Source: Toxonevra muliebris
Lineage: Eukaryota; Arthropoda; Insecta; Diptera; Pallopteridae
Reading direction: 5' to 3'
NCBI GenBank assembly: GCA_963691655.1
Contig: OY829329.1
Location: 18,862,708 to 18,926,707 of the forward strand
DNA: 64,000 bases
This document shows, one piece after another, positions 43,655 through 54,200 of the stretch. The notes under the pieces were generated by a model that was not told the DNA's origin, did no database searches, and worked only from the letters and a program-made list of their open reading frames with translations. How positions within the stretch are numbered: the stretch's first letter is position 1; every line of letters begins with the position of its first letter. The position numbers and the translations under genes are program-made.

Positions 43655-44905
43655 TTAATACGCACCCGTTCTATTTAAATATTCACAAAGTCCCAGTCTT
43701 AAATTACTGCATTCTAATATCTCGTGTGGGTATTGCAATGCTTGAACATCTTGATTAGATTCAATTTCATCGTCAATTTCCATGAATTTAAGTATATTAT
43801 ACAAAATACAGCAAACAACAGTCCATTCATAGCACGACTTGTTGTTTTCAGCTGTTCCACAGCGAAATTTCCAATCTTTTAAACTTGGAAACATTCGTTT
43901 CAGCTGGTGGTAACAATTTTCAATAGAAGCATGATATTTTTCAAAGCGTTGATTAAAATTCTCACGCACTTCTTTCGTGCATTCTGTACTTTTTATAGGA
44001 AAAGGTGTTATTACTGTATTTGAAGCCTTATGCATAGCTCCTGCAGCTAGCCACTGCAAATCTGAAAAGTATTTATCCGGTTGTTTTGCTATAGCACATG
44101 TTGAAAATATGCTCGCTTCTTGCGAACGGCCTGGATGGCACAAGGAGACTTGTCGTATTCTTAAATTATAATCAGTGATTATTTGTACTTTCACTGAATA
44201 CTGTTTTCGTTGTTTCGACCAATATATTTCTCGATATTTTAGAGGAGGATTATTCGATTTTACTTCCATACAACCAAGATAGCCAATACAACCGGGAAGT
44301 TCACTCATTGACTGTTTTACAATATTAGCTCTCTCCTTAGTATTTGGCCATTTTATATAAAGTTTGCGTAATTTCAAAATAGCGCTAAAAATACGTTGCA
44401 TTACCTTCGGTATTGTGCCACCATCACCAATGCCAAATGTTAAAGCAGTTTTTCTTATAGAAGCGCCCCCCAAGCGAAAGAGTGTAATTTGTAATTGCAA
44501 TTTCACAGGCATTTGACTTGATCGCATATGTTCAAAGGTTGAGTCTTTAGAAATTAAATTTAAAATATGCTGAAACTGAAATAATTCCATGCCAAACAGT
44601 TTCTTATATTGAGCGTCCGTAAAATTGTGCAGAATATTTCCATTTTTAATGATCTTTGGGTTGTATCTGTTTCTTGTAACACCGGCTAGATAAGTAGCTT
44701 TGCGATGGCACAGCAGCGTTACAGCATCTTCGAAGAAGTCATCCATTACTCTATCTTCTTCATCACCTAGAGGGGAGATACTATTTTACCATTCATTAAT
44801 CATAACAAAATTTATTTAAATACTTGAATCTGCATCACAGAGATCCAAAATAGTTTCGTGAATTAAAAAATTAAATATTTTATCTTTTTCGCTTTTTCTT
44901 GGCAT
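43655..44905 (-). CDS. HARBI1-like PIF/Harbinger transposase-derived protein, catalytic residues lost, 2 exons
   Basis: Exons on the minus strand: 44905-44824 and 44766-43655, joined by a 57 bp intron with a split Ser codon, giving 397 aa. After an acidic leader ('DSSDEEDRVMDDFFEDAV') comes the helix-turn-helix region of the family (about 75-155) and the DDE_4 nuclease fold. Compared with HARBI1, the first catalytic Asp (G-V-V-D-C-I-H) is Gly at about 192 ('GYLGCMEV') and the Asp of L-L-G-D-S is Gly at about 270 ('WLAAGAMHK'); the Glu of the I-E-K/N motif remains (about 310, 'ASIENCYHQLKRMF'). The frame is otherwise complete. An intact reading frame with a dead active site is the usual mark of domestication. 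AATAAA overlaps the stop codon (43656-43651). Confidence 0.85.
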
Positions 44906-45501
44906 TTTATTCGAATTTTCCTTCAGGATAGCAAAAATCACGAAATAAGGGCGTTCACACTGAGAGAACTTATTTCGACATACTTTAATAAATAAATATT
45001 TATGTATATATTCGAAAAATTCACAACTTTTGCAATAAGAGATTAAATTGTACAATCCTTTTTTGATTCAAACATCATCACCAAAGATTTGATGAAGATT
45101 TTAAATAATTATTATGGTAATGTGGTGTTGGTGTAACCGAAAAATCCCAACAGACACCAGCTGCTTAGGAAACGTTCAGAAAGTGAAATCAATTTATATT
45201 TCAGGGATGACTAATTATTATAATAAATATCAACAAATAAAACGAAACCAATTTCGTTAAAAAGAAAGTCGTTCTGACTTCATATATTTGTAAAAATTTG
45301 AATTTCCTAAAAATAAGATTACTAACAAAGGCATTTTATCATAAAATTATTCTGATTACAATAATCTGATTGGCACACGGCAACCCTATCAAATGATAAA
45401 ATTTTTCCAACAAAACCAAAAACAAAAAAAGGAAGGAGATTAAAAAAATTGTTTATTGAACAAATACCACGAAAAAACTGAAATATATTTATTGGAATAA
45501 A
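44906..45501. other. Divergent intergenic region between the Harbinger-derived gene and mtm
   Basis: About 600 bp separates the two start codons, so both promoters should lie here. AT-rich. An ACGTTCAGAAAG near 45172-45183 resembles the CGTTCAGAAG motif at 38771-39032. No other feature seen. Confidence 0.5.
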
Positions 45502-47430
45502 ATGGAAAAAGCAGATGTTTTGGATACTGTTACATCGCTCACGGATAAAATAACTTCGAAGAATGCTAGCACGAACTCTTTGGATACTGCAGACTCCAAA
45601 TCTAGTTCCATCGGCTCGAAGCAAGGTAACACCGAGACACGGGACACACCCTTTACTTATCTTGACGGTGAAGAAGATCAGGATCAAAAAAATGACGTTA
45701 CCTACGTGTGCCCGTTTCGCGGTCCGGCATTCGGTGCACTAACAATCACCAACTTCCGTTTGTACTTCCGGTCACTACCGTTGCGAGATCATGAACCACC
45801 AGTGGTGGTGGATGTGCCGCTGGGTGTAATAGCTCGTGTTGAAAAAATAGGTGGTGCCACGTCACGTGGCGAAAACTCCTATGGGATTGAAATCTTTTGT
45901 AAAGATATGCGTAATTTGCGATTTGCTCATAAGCAGCAGAATCATTCGCGCCGTACAGTTTTCGAAAAATTGCAATCGTATGCATTTCCGCTTTCGTACA
46001 GTGGTCGCTTGTTTGCATTCGCTCATGCTACCGCCACAGGCCCACCGCTGTCTGCTGCCGACAATGGCTGGGCGGTGTATGAACCGTTGGCTGAGTTAAG
46101 GCGGATGGGTGTGCCGAACGATATGTGGCGCGTCACCAAATTGAATGAAGCGTATGCTGTGTGTGATAGTTATCCAGCAGTGTGGGCGGTGCCCAAAGCT
46201 GCATGCGATGATTTTTTGCGTCGTGTCGCACAATTTCGTTCACGTTGTCGGCTGCCGGTACTCTCGTGGATACATCCGCGTTCACAGGCAACCATAACGC
46301 GCTGCTCCCAGCCGTTGGTGGGTGTGGGCGGTAAGCGTTCAGCTGATGATGAACTCTACTTGAGTTATATTATGGAAGCGAATGTGCAATCGGATAAGTT
46401 GGCAATTATTGATGCCAGACCCAGCGCCAATGCTATTGCTAACAAGGCTAAGGGTGGTGGGTACGAGTCGGAAGAAGCATATAAAAATGTAGAAATACAT
46501 TTTTTGGACATACACAACATACATGTGATGCGTGAAAGTTTGCGTAAGGTGAAGGAGGCTTGCTATCCCACCATAGATGACTCCAAATGGTTATCAGCGA
46601 TTGATAGCACATTCTGGCTGAAACATATTAAGGGTATACTAGCGGGTGCGGTGCGTATTGTTGACAAGGTGGAGACGATGAGCACTTCGGTAGTCGTACA
46701 TTGTTCAGATGGTTGGGATCGTACTGCGCAGCTAACAGCCCTGGCAATGCTACTACTTGATCCATATTATCGCACATTGCGTGGTTTCGAGGTGCTCATC
46801 GAGAAGGAATGGCTTTCGTTCGGTCACAAGTTTCAACAGCGTATCGGACATGGTGATAATCGGCATTCGGATGCTGACCGTTCACCGGTTTTCTTGCAAT
46901 TTATCGATTGTGTGTGGCAGGTCAGCCAGCAGTTTCCCAATGCATTCGAGTTCAATGAACACTTTCTCATCACCATCATTGATCATTTGTATTCATGTCG
47001 CTTCGGCACATTTCTTTGCAATACTGAGGCGGAACGTGTTGCTGAAGGTAAAAATCATTTTAATATCATAATAAAATTATTCAACACTCTTTTTTTTTTC
47101 TTTCTCCATTTAGATCTAAAACACAAAACAGTTTCCCTGTGGACGCACATTAATTCTTCACTAAATCAATATTTGAATCCGCTTGCATTCTCTCATGGCG
47201 CCCAAACAGTTTTGCGTCCCATTGCCAGCATGCGTATCGTAAAACTTTGGAAAGGGCTTTACTGTCGCTGGAATCCAAGCATGAGACCGCAGAATAAAAT
47301 TTATCAGCGTACACGTGAGCTGCTTGCGCTGCAGGAACAATTGATCAAACAAGTCAGTGATCTGCGCATGAAAACAAATTCACGACAGACTGCGCAGACT
47401 TCAACTCGATTGGCCTCACCTATGCATTAA
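45502..47430 (+). CDS. mtm: Myotubularin, phosphoinositide 3-phosphatase, 2 exons
   Basis: The family removes the 3-phosphate from PI3P and PI(3,5)P2 on endosomal membranes. Exons 45502-47047 and 47114-47430 give 620 aa, in line with the fly orthologue. The 66 bp intron (GTAAAA...TTTAG) is a multiple of three without a stop, so an unspliced read-through of 642 codons is also open. An acidic, Ser-rich leader (1-60) precedes a PH-GRAM domain (about 65-175, '[16 protein letters not shown]'). The phosphatase domain (about 230-560) has the active-site loop '[11 protein letters not shown]' with Cys401 and Arg407, so this is a catalytically competent member. A C-terminal heptad-like helix follows ('[17 protein letters not shown]'). 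A likely AATAAA is near 47836. Confidence 0.96.
   Translation: MEKADVLDTVTSLTDKITSKNASTNSLDTADSKSSSIGSKQGNTETRDTPFTYLDGEEDQDQKNDVTYVCPFRGPAFGALTITNFRLYFRSLPLRDHEPPVVVDVPLGVIARVEKIGGATSRGENSYGIEIFCKDMRNLRFAHKQQNHSRRTVFEKLQSYAFPLSYSGRLFAFAHATATGPPLSAADNGWAVYEPLAELRRMGVPNDMWRVTKLNEAYAVCDSYPAVWAVPKAACDDFLRRVAQFRSRCRLPVLSWIHPRSQATITRCSQPLVGVGGKRSADDELYLSYIMEANVQSDKLAIIDARPSANAIANKAKGGGYESEEAYKNVEIHFLDIHNIHVMRESLRKVKEACYPTIDDSKWLSAIDSTFWLKHIKGILAGAVRIVDKVETMSTSVVVHCSDGWDRTAQLTALAMLLLDPYYRTLRGFEVLIEKEWLSFGHKFQQRIGHGDNRHSDADRSPVFLQFIDCVWQVSQQFPNAFEFNEHFLITIIDHLYSCRFGTFLCNTEAERVAEGKNHFNIIIKLFNTLFFFFLHLDLKHKTVSLWTHINSSLNQYLNPLAFSHGAQTVLRPIASMRIVKLWKGLYCRWNPSMRPQNKIYQRTRELLALQEQLIKQVSDLRMKTNSRQTAQTSTRLASPMH
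47048..47113 (+). other. Stop-free 66 bp intron of mtm
   Basis: Donor GTAAAA after GAAG and acceptor TTTAG after a long pyrimidine tract. Splicing yields '[12 protein letters not shown]', which fits the family, while retention inserts 22 residues rich in Phe, Asn and Ile that do not. Confidence 0.85.
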
Positions 47431-48506
47431 AGTTATCGATCAAGACTTCTCTGAAAGTATGGCAGATTGCTGCTATTGCTCTCGGAAGCTTATTCTCTTG
47501 CATACATTATTAAACTACTTTTATTCCATTTATATTTTATATAAAACTAATTCTTTTTTTTTTTCTTTTTTTTTTTGTACGCGTTATACTTATTATTTTG
47601 GGCATATAACTAGTATTTTTATACACATACATAGTTATAACATTATTAACATTTTTGTAATACTAATATAATAATTTATGATATCAAAGTTGAGAATTAT
47701 AATGCCAATTACTAAGATATAAAAGTGAGGAAGTGATTTCATTATTTTATAAAATAACATCTCAACTTATAGTTACTACTTAAGCTAGAGATGAAATCCT
47801 GAAAGTGGATTTGCTCTGCGAATGCTATTTAAAAAATAAATTTGTAGTTAAATGACGGTGATATCAAAGATCTTAACAATATAAAGAAGTCTCAATACAT
47901 ACAGTATTTGTCCGCATAAAATTGGTGTTAATGTATAAAGAAAAAATATTTCTTTTTTTTAATTAAAAGAGTAAGGAAACACATAACATCGAATTAGATG
48001 GACAATTAGTATTTGTTGGTTTAATAACAAACCATTAAAAAACGTGTAATAATGTTTTATACACGATTTAAATTTTTTAAAACATGTATATGTAAATGTT
48101 CATAGCCTTATGAGATGAAACGTGACGTTTTTATGGTGAAACCGTTTTTACGCCGCGTAAATTCAGCTATATTTTGTTTACATCTTAAAGTTGCAATTTG
48201 TAACTTCTAACGTCATTTATTCTTAATGGCAACACTGAATTTCGATGGAAATTAAAAAAGTATTTTCTTAAAGAATCAACATTGTTCATTTTGACAATTG
48301 CAAGTGTGAAAATCCAGAGAGATAGTAAGTTCGGGGCTTTACCTCCTTATTTTATCATGACTCGGAGGATTGGCTCATTCTTTTTCTGTTTGGATGACAG
48401 AGACAACAACTATAAAAAAAGAAGGACAAGTAACAATGCTGAACTAATTGTAATCAGTGAATGGATATCAGAATTATTATAGTAGAATAGAAATACGACA
48501 TAAAAC
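47431..48506. other. Intergenic, 3' flank of mtm
   Basis: AT-rich with poly-T runs (about 47552-47575 and 47951-47960). No gene recognised. The promoter of the PI31-like gene should be at its right end. Confidence 0.5.
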
Positions 48507-49084
48507 ATGGCAGCATCTACACAAAGTTCGGTGAAACGAAATTATTTCTTCGGTTGGAATTTACTCTACAATTCAGTCGAGAAAGTTATAAATAAAAAGG
48601 AAGACGTGTTAGTAATATTACTGCATTTCCAACTAACCAAACACTTTGACTTCCAATGTATTGGTGTGGGTGATGATGTGAGTAGTGTGGATTTCGAAAG
48701 ATATAGGCTCAATATACAAAGATAATTATAAAGACATTTATTTTATTGCAGGAAACCATTGTGGAGGATGATCAAGGTGACGAGTTGCTGCCGGATGGAT
48801 GGAATGATGATAAGAATTTGTATGAATTACGTTACATGTGTAATGGCAAGTTGTATTTGTTGCATGCGGTGAAGACAAAACATAGTTTCATTATCACTTT
48901 ACTTGATCCGAAGGAAAAGGGGAAAAAGCAGAATATTTTAATGGATACAGATTTAGTAAATAAAGTAGAGCCAAAATGCAGAAATCTTGATCTAGTACCG
49001 ACTGCTTCAGATATTCTAGATCGCTATTATAAGGAATTAATTGAACCGGTGAATATTGCTCCAAACAACGATTTACACACATAG
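48507..49084 (+). CDS. Small PI31-like FP-domain protein (proteasome regulator relative), 2 exons
   Basis: Exons 48507-48677 and 48752-49084 (GT-AG, phase 0) give 167 aa. The fold matches the N-terminal FP (Fbxo7/PI31) dimerisation domain of proteasome inhibitor PI31: 'EDVLVILLHFQLTKHFDFQCIG', an acidic loop, then 'ELLPDGWNDDKNLYELRY', closely resembling human PI31 at the same place. The product stops after the FP domain and lacks the Pro- and Gly-rich C-terminal tail with DP motifs that binds the proteasome; known PI31 proteins are about 270 aa. I see no further exon before the transposon at 49431. It may be a short paralogue acting through FP dimerisation or a truncated gene. Confidence 0.8.
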
Positions 49085-49422
49085 AATTTGAATTTAATTA
49101 TGTAAAAATTTTTAGGTTATACTCTCATCAAATTCAATATTTCACACTGGACAGGAAAAGCCAATGGAAGAAGACCTAGGGCAACATTTTTACATTTGAT
49201 TAATTTCTGTTTGTTGTTTACTTTAATGTTTACTTTTAAATTGGCACCATACGTAATCGGTAAAAATTATATATGTCTGCTTTTAGATTAGGAAAATTGT
49301 TGCTGGTAACTTTCAAATGTGGTGCAAAAAGGCGGGAACACCCCTTTTCATTACACCGCCTCTTTCCAATACAATGAGATTTGTTAGAAATAAGTTTCCT
49401 CCTTTAAAATCGAATCTTGAAG
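49085..49422. other. 3' flank of the PI31-like gene
   Basis: No consensus AATAAA close to the stop. Sequence of no recognised type up to the hAT MITE. Confidence 0.45.
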
Positions 49423-49430
49423 CCACTTGT

Positions 49431-50270
49431 CAGTGTGGCCAACTCAGCGTTTTTTCCGCTAAATTTAAAAGACATTAAATACTCCACTAAATAATCCATT
49501 TCCTGAATTAACCTAACAAAATTTTAATCGAAACATTGTAATTTTTTACTTCATTTTACAACATAAACATTCAAGTAAACTGCTGTAAGTTGAGAATATG
49601 TATTATCTTCGAAAAATCAAAGAAATTTTCATTGGCTAGAAGTAGCGAATGTGTGTGCATCAGAGATCTGCAATGAGTACTGTCAAACTAAATATCTTTA
49701 ACTCATGATCCCAAAATTCTACTATCCATATCCATCCATATTTATTGAAATGCTGTCGAACCTCATATACACGGATTCATTTTACATTTACATTAATTGT
49801 TATATTTGAGAAATAAAGAAAAATATGTATGTATATTTATTTTTACATTTCATATTTACATATACATATATAAATATGTTTGAATCCAGTTGAATCATTC
49901 ATATGATCCTAAGCATTTTCCTAATATTTTAAATCAAAACTGCGGTTATGTATGGATCAAACAGATTAGGGATGGTATGAGTATGATGTCGCCGTCGGAT
50001 TCATTTTTATTGCAACTTATATTTATGGATAAGCGTTGTTGTACATGTGGGTACATCAGAATAGTAGCGTTATAATGATTTCAACGCATTTATATTCAAA
50101 AATTCATGGGTGCCTATGGATAGCGAAAAAGCGACTCATTGCTGATCTCTGGTGTGCATTAGTGAAGAAGTTTAAATGTATCGAGAGAAAAATTTAGCGC
50201 TTTTTTAAAGAAAATACACATTTTATTTTTAAATTTAGGGGATTTTAAGAAACAAAAGTTGGCCACACTG
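49431..50270. mobile_element. Non-autonomous hAT element with perfect 8 bp target duplication (outer)
   Basis: Ends CAGTGTGGCCAACT (49431-49444) and its exact complement (50257-50270), with weaker similarity continuing inward (CTAAATTTAAAA). The flanks are the identical 8-mer CCACTTGT at 49423-49430 and 50271-50278. Without its nested insert the element would be about 341 bp. No transposase. Confidence 0.93.
49661..50151. mobile_element. Second non-autonomous hAT element nested inside the first
   Basis: Ends CAGAGATCTGCAATGAGT (49661) and its near-complement (ACTCATTGCTGATCTCTG at 50134-50151) are flanked by the identical 8-mer GTGTGCAT at 49653-49660 and 50152-50159. Length 491 bp. No coding gene. 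Its ends differ from the outer element, so two hAT families are involved. Confidence 0.93.
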
Positions 50271-50279
50271 CCACTTGTT

Positions 50280-51203
50280 ATCATTTACCATTGCATGGTT
50301 GCATTCGTAATGAAGTGAATTCAAAAGTTGGAGAGAAAATACACGTAAATTCACTGCTTTACGAATGCAGCTATGATAGGACCGAATTTCTATTTCGTAG
50401 TACTATCAAAAATTACAAAAACAAATCAGTATTGTAAGAAATAAAATTTGCTTTTCAACGGTTCTGTCTTTTTAAATTGACTGACCTTTCTCGTATATTC
50501 TCTTTATAAATTGTCTTTTTTTAGCTGTGCGCACACAGTTGCGATTTCTTCAGTGTGAATTTGCTCCATTTTGGATGCGTCTCTGCTGCAAATTTCGAAA
50601 ACGCAGGGGCCACACATTAGGGTGAAGTCTAGTATATGCCCTTGCACGGTGATGTTGTCACGAGTTGTTTCCATAATGGCTGTTCACACGGGCGCAGGCA
50701 TGAACGGTTGAAAAAATAGGTAGTTAGAAAAAGACAAGCGAGTTTCTACCTCTTTCTCACTACCTCTCTTTTTCAGATAGGCGTCCGTGTGAACAGCCAC
50801 ATATAAAATTAAATTAAATGATTCGATTTTTGTTGGTTTTCATCAAATTTTGAACACAATAACAAATTCATTCAAAATATTTGCAAAAGTATTAACACTT
50901 TGGATGAAAGCACTAAAGCTAATACAAATGGGAAAATCATTTGAGAACATCAAAGTTGGTACTCATGAAGTCAACGCTTCTCTGTAAAAATAAACTCAAC
51001 TTTTAATTGCAAGATTGATGTGAATGTCCTTATTTATCGAAAGTTGTATATATTGTGAATTCACTAAATAAAAAATACTAAAATTTACAGCTCTGTGTTT
51101 AACAAAAACTAACAGCTGATTTTCTTATCAAAACGCGCAATTTGATTCAAATCGTTTATAATTATTCAATACATAAATATTAAATGAAAACCTAAACAAA
51201 AAA
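50280..51203. other. Upstream region of the FASTK gene
   Basis: Holds the hairpin element described separately and AT-rich sequence in which the FASTK-gene promoter must lie. No other gene. Confidence 0.5.
50677..50803. repeat. Short hairpin element (about 125 bp) with GGCTGTTCACACGG ends
   Basis: GGCTGTTCACACGG at 50681-50694 is inverted at about 50784-50802 (CCGTGTGAACAGCC), and the arms continue with matching GAGGTAG/CTACCTC sequence. A related single arm ('TGGCTGATCACACGAGTGCAAGCATGAACGC') starts near 33989. Probably a small MITE family. Confidence 0.7.
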
Positions 51204-54200
51204 ATGTATTTTAATTTGCTGCCAAAACAACAATTGAAATATGTAGCTCGAATTCTACAAAAACGTCAGGTGACACAGATAACTACAGCACAATTTTTTC
51301 ATCGTGGAATAACAAAGGAAAGTGTGCGAAATGAAATCAGCGAAGGAGAACATAACTGCCTGGCGCATCTTAAAACCTTTAAAACAATACAACGTAAGTA
51401 CAGCACGATGAAAGTTGACAATATGAGATCATCATCTCAGGAACAAACTTCAAATAGCAAAACAACAACTTCAGAAGAAGATGAAGAAGCAGAAATAACA
51501 TTTGGAGATGTTGATGTCGAATTAACTAATTTTCCGCTAAAGTCAATGCTATACAATGAGGATATGGATGAGATTATAATTGAGCTCAATAGTTGCCAAA
51601 ATGAGAAGCAGGTGATATAGATAGAGACAAAGAGTTCAGCTTTCCTATCAGGAGCTAGTAAATAATGTTTAAAATTCCATTTGTAGCTTTTGGACACAAT
51701 GGCACGTTATGATAGTTCCCTGGAATGTCATCATCGGGTGCAATGCATGATACTATTATGGACATACTGTTGCAGCAACAATGAGTTTGGACATCCCAAT
51801 ATGGACCTTACAGCAGCACTTGAACGTGGTCTCTTCGGTTTACGCGCACACATTCCCACAATGAATGCGAATGAATTGAGCTGCTGTTATCTTTATTTAC
51901 GTAAAATGGGCGTGGATAATGCGCACGCTGTGCTGCAGGAAATACTACTACAAGCGTTGCATGCAGTAGAAACCGCGCCCTCTCCAATTTCCCTCCCCGC
52001 TTTATCGCGTCTAGTGGTAGGCATAAATATTCAACGCATCTTTCACACACCCACTGTTTGCCAACACTTTATGCCACATATTGTTGCACATATCGACAGC
52101 TGCACCAACGAACAAGATGCGCGTTTATTAGCCATTTGCCTTATAAACTTGCAACCGCTTGTCTGCACATATATACTGCATTCTTTTAAGCTACGTGTTC
52201 ATCAACTGCTCACCGATGGCATCATTAGCAACAGTGAATCATCGTCCAAAACTATACTTAAATTATTGCATTTTCTAAATTTACCAAAATGGTCACAGAG
52301 AAACTCGCAGCTTATACGCCAGCTATTGCTACAGCTTAATGTGCCGCAGCTGCATAGCAATGATTTGAAAAAAATCAGCCGCATCTTTCAATATCATTTA
52401 GAGCCAGCGGCAATAGTGGCGCCGCTCATTAAAGCAACAGAAAAGTTGCTTGCGCAGCAACCCACACCCGATACCTTGGCTTGTTTCATGTCATTTGCTG
52501 AACCGCGTCGCCGCGAACCTTTGGTGGCAATTTTTAAGCGTTTACTATTCACCAACGAGAGTTGGAAATTGCCAAATGCAAGCGGAAATTTATTTACAAT
52601 TTTACGTGGTTTAAAAATTTCTGATGTTCGTATGTGTGACGCCTATTGGGCTAATGTAATGACTGAGCTGGATTCATGTCCGCAAGAGGAAACACAATTG
52701 CGTTTTCTGCGGCACTGTCATCGCTACATGAATTTCAATAATAATTTAGGTGGCACATATCGATTTATACCGCTTGAGCGTCGACTGAGCCAAATGGCTA
52801 TGAGTGCCATCGAGAATGATATTGCCGGTCGAATTCCTGTGAAATTTGCACGCTTGGCTTCATTTGTTTTAGCTTATGGGCATACACCATTCTCTTGGAA
52901 AAAATTTCCCAATGTGATACTTTCGAAGATTATCAATATGTCGGAGCAATTTAATGTTACAGATTGCTTTCTCATTAGTCGGGGCATGCAAATCGCTTCG
53001 GAAATGCGGTAAATATCTTTCAAGTGATATCTACTTTAAAGATTTTGAAAATTTTTCTCTCTGCGTATTTCAGATTTCGTTATCACACTCCTCCTTTATT
53101 GGGCATGCAATTCTCAACAATCGACAGTGTATTGATTAATTGTGCAGAGCGGCATTTAAGCAATAGGGAAACATTGCCAGTAAACGATTTAAATGTAATT
53201 GTTCGGACACTGGCAATCAGAAAATGTAAGCATTAAATTATTGGATAGGTGTAATTAATCATTGAATCAATTAGATTGAGAAAAATATTCAATAACGTTA
53301 CTTGATTTGAAGCCAATTCAAAAACTAATCCCAAAAAATGGCAGCGTAACATATGGTGGCAAATTTAGTTGAATTTGATATAGTGAAAACCAGGCATTAG
53401 GATCATCAATGGTGCAGTCACCAAGCGCTCGAAACTGAGCAATTGATTATTTCCTATTGCTCCAAAACCCTGGAATTTTTTACTTAATCTTATTCCATGC
53501 CCTAAAAGCATAGAGCAATCGTTTTAACCTACAAAATAAGAAAAAAAAGAGTACATCATTGCTCTTCTGCTAAAAACAAGAGCACCCCTTTCTTTCTCTC
53601 TCTTGTTCTTATAGTTAACTCTTTTTTACAATTTCTTCTTTTATATTGTTTTTAAGTTAATAATACTGTACGATAACGAAATATAATATGTAGATTTATT
53701 ATCAATTTTTATAAAATATAAATTTTAGTAAAATTTAAATTCATTTGCATTCACAACATTCATATATTACCGTGAGCAAAGGAAACAAAAAATAAATGAA
53801 TTTAGCAGAATTCATTCAGTGATATTAGCATAGAACAAAAAGAAGAGAGAGAAATTGCAAGCAGTGTGAAAAGTCTAAAAATGATGTGAAAAAGAGAGAG
53901 AAAAATAGAGAAATTTTGCTGTTACGAATGGCTTCAAATTAAAATCTGCCCGGACCTAAGGCAAAATTTAACTAACATTAGATTAGTGAAATATAAATTA
54001 ATAACTTTTCAATGTCAACTAATATTTTTGCAATTTGAAATAAATTCGTTTGAATTCCTTTCAATAATTATTATATTTATATTTATTATTTACAGCACTC
54101 AAGAATTCAACTGTTTCTCATGAAGCGCTCAACAAATATAAAGAAATCGATTACACAGAACTCAATTCTCGTTCCATACGCGAAATGTCTTACAATTTTA

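Noticed and set aside
47048..47113. Reading mtm as a single uninterrupted 642-residue exon
   Set aside because: The segment has good splice signals and removing it restores the family's sequence and length.
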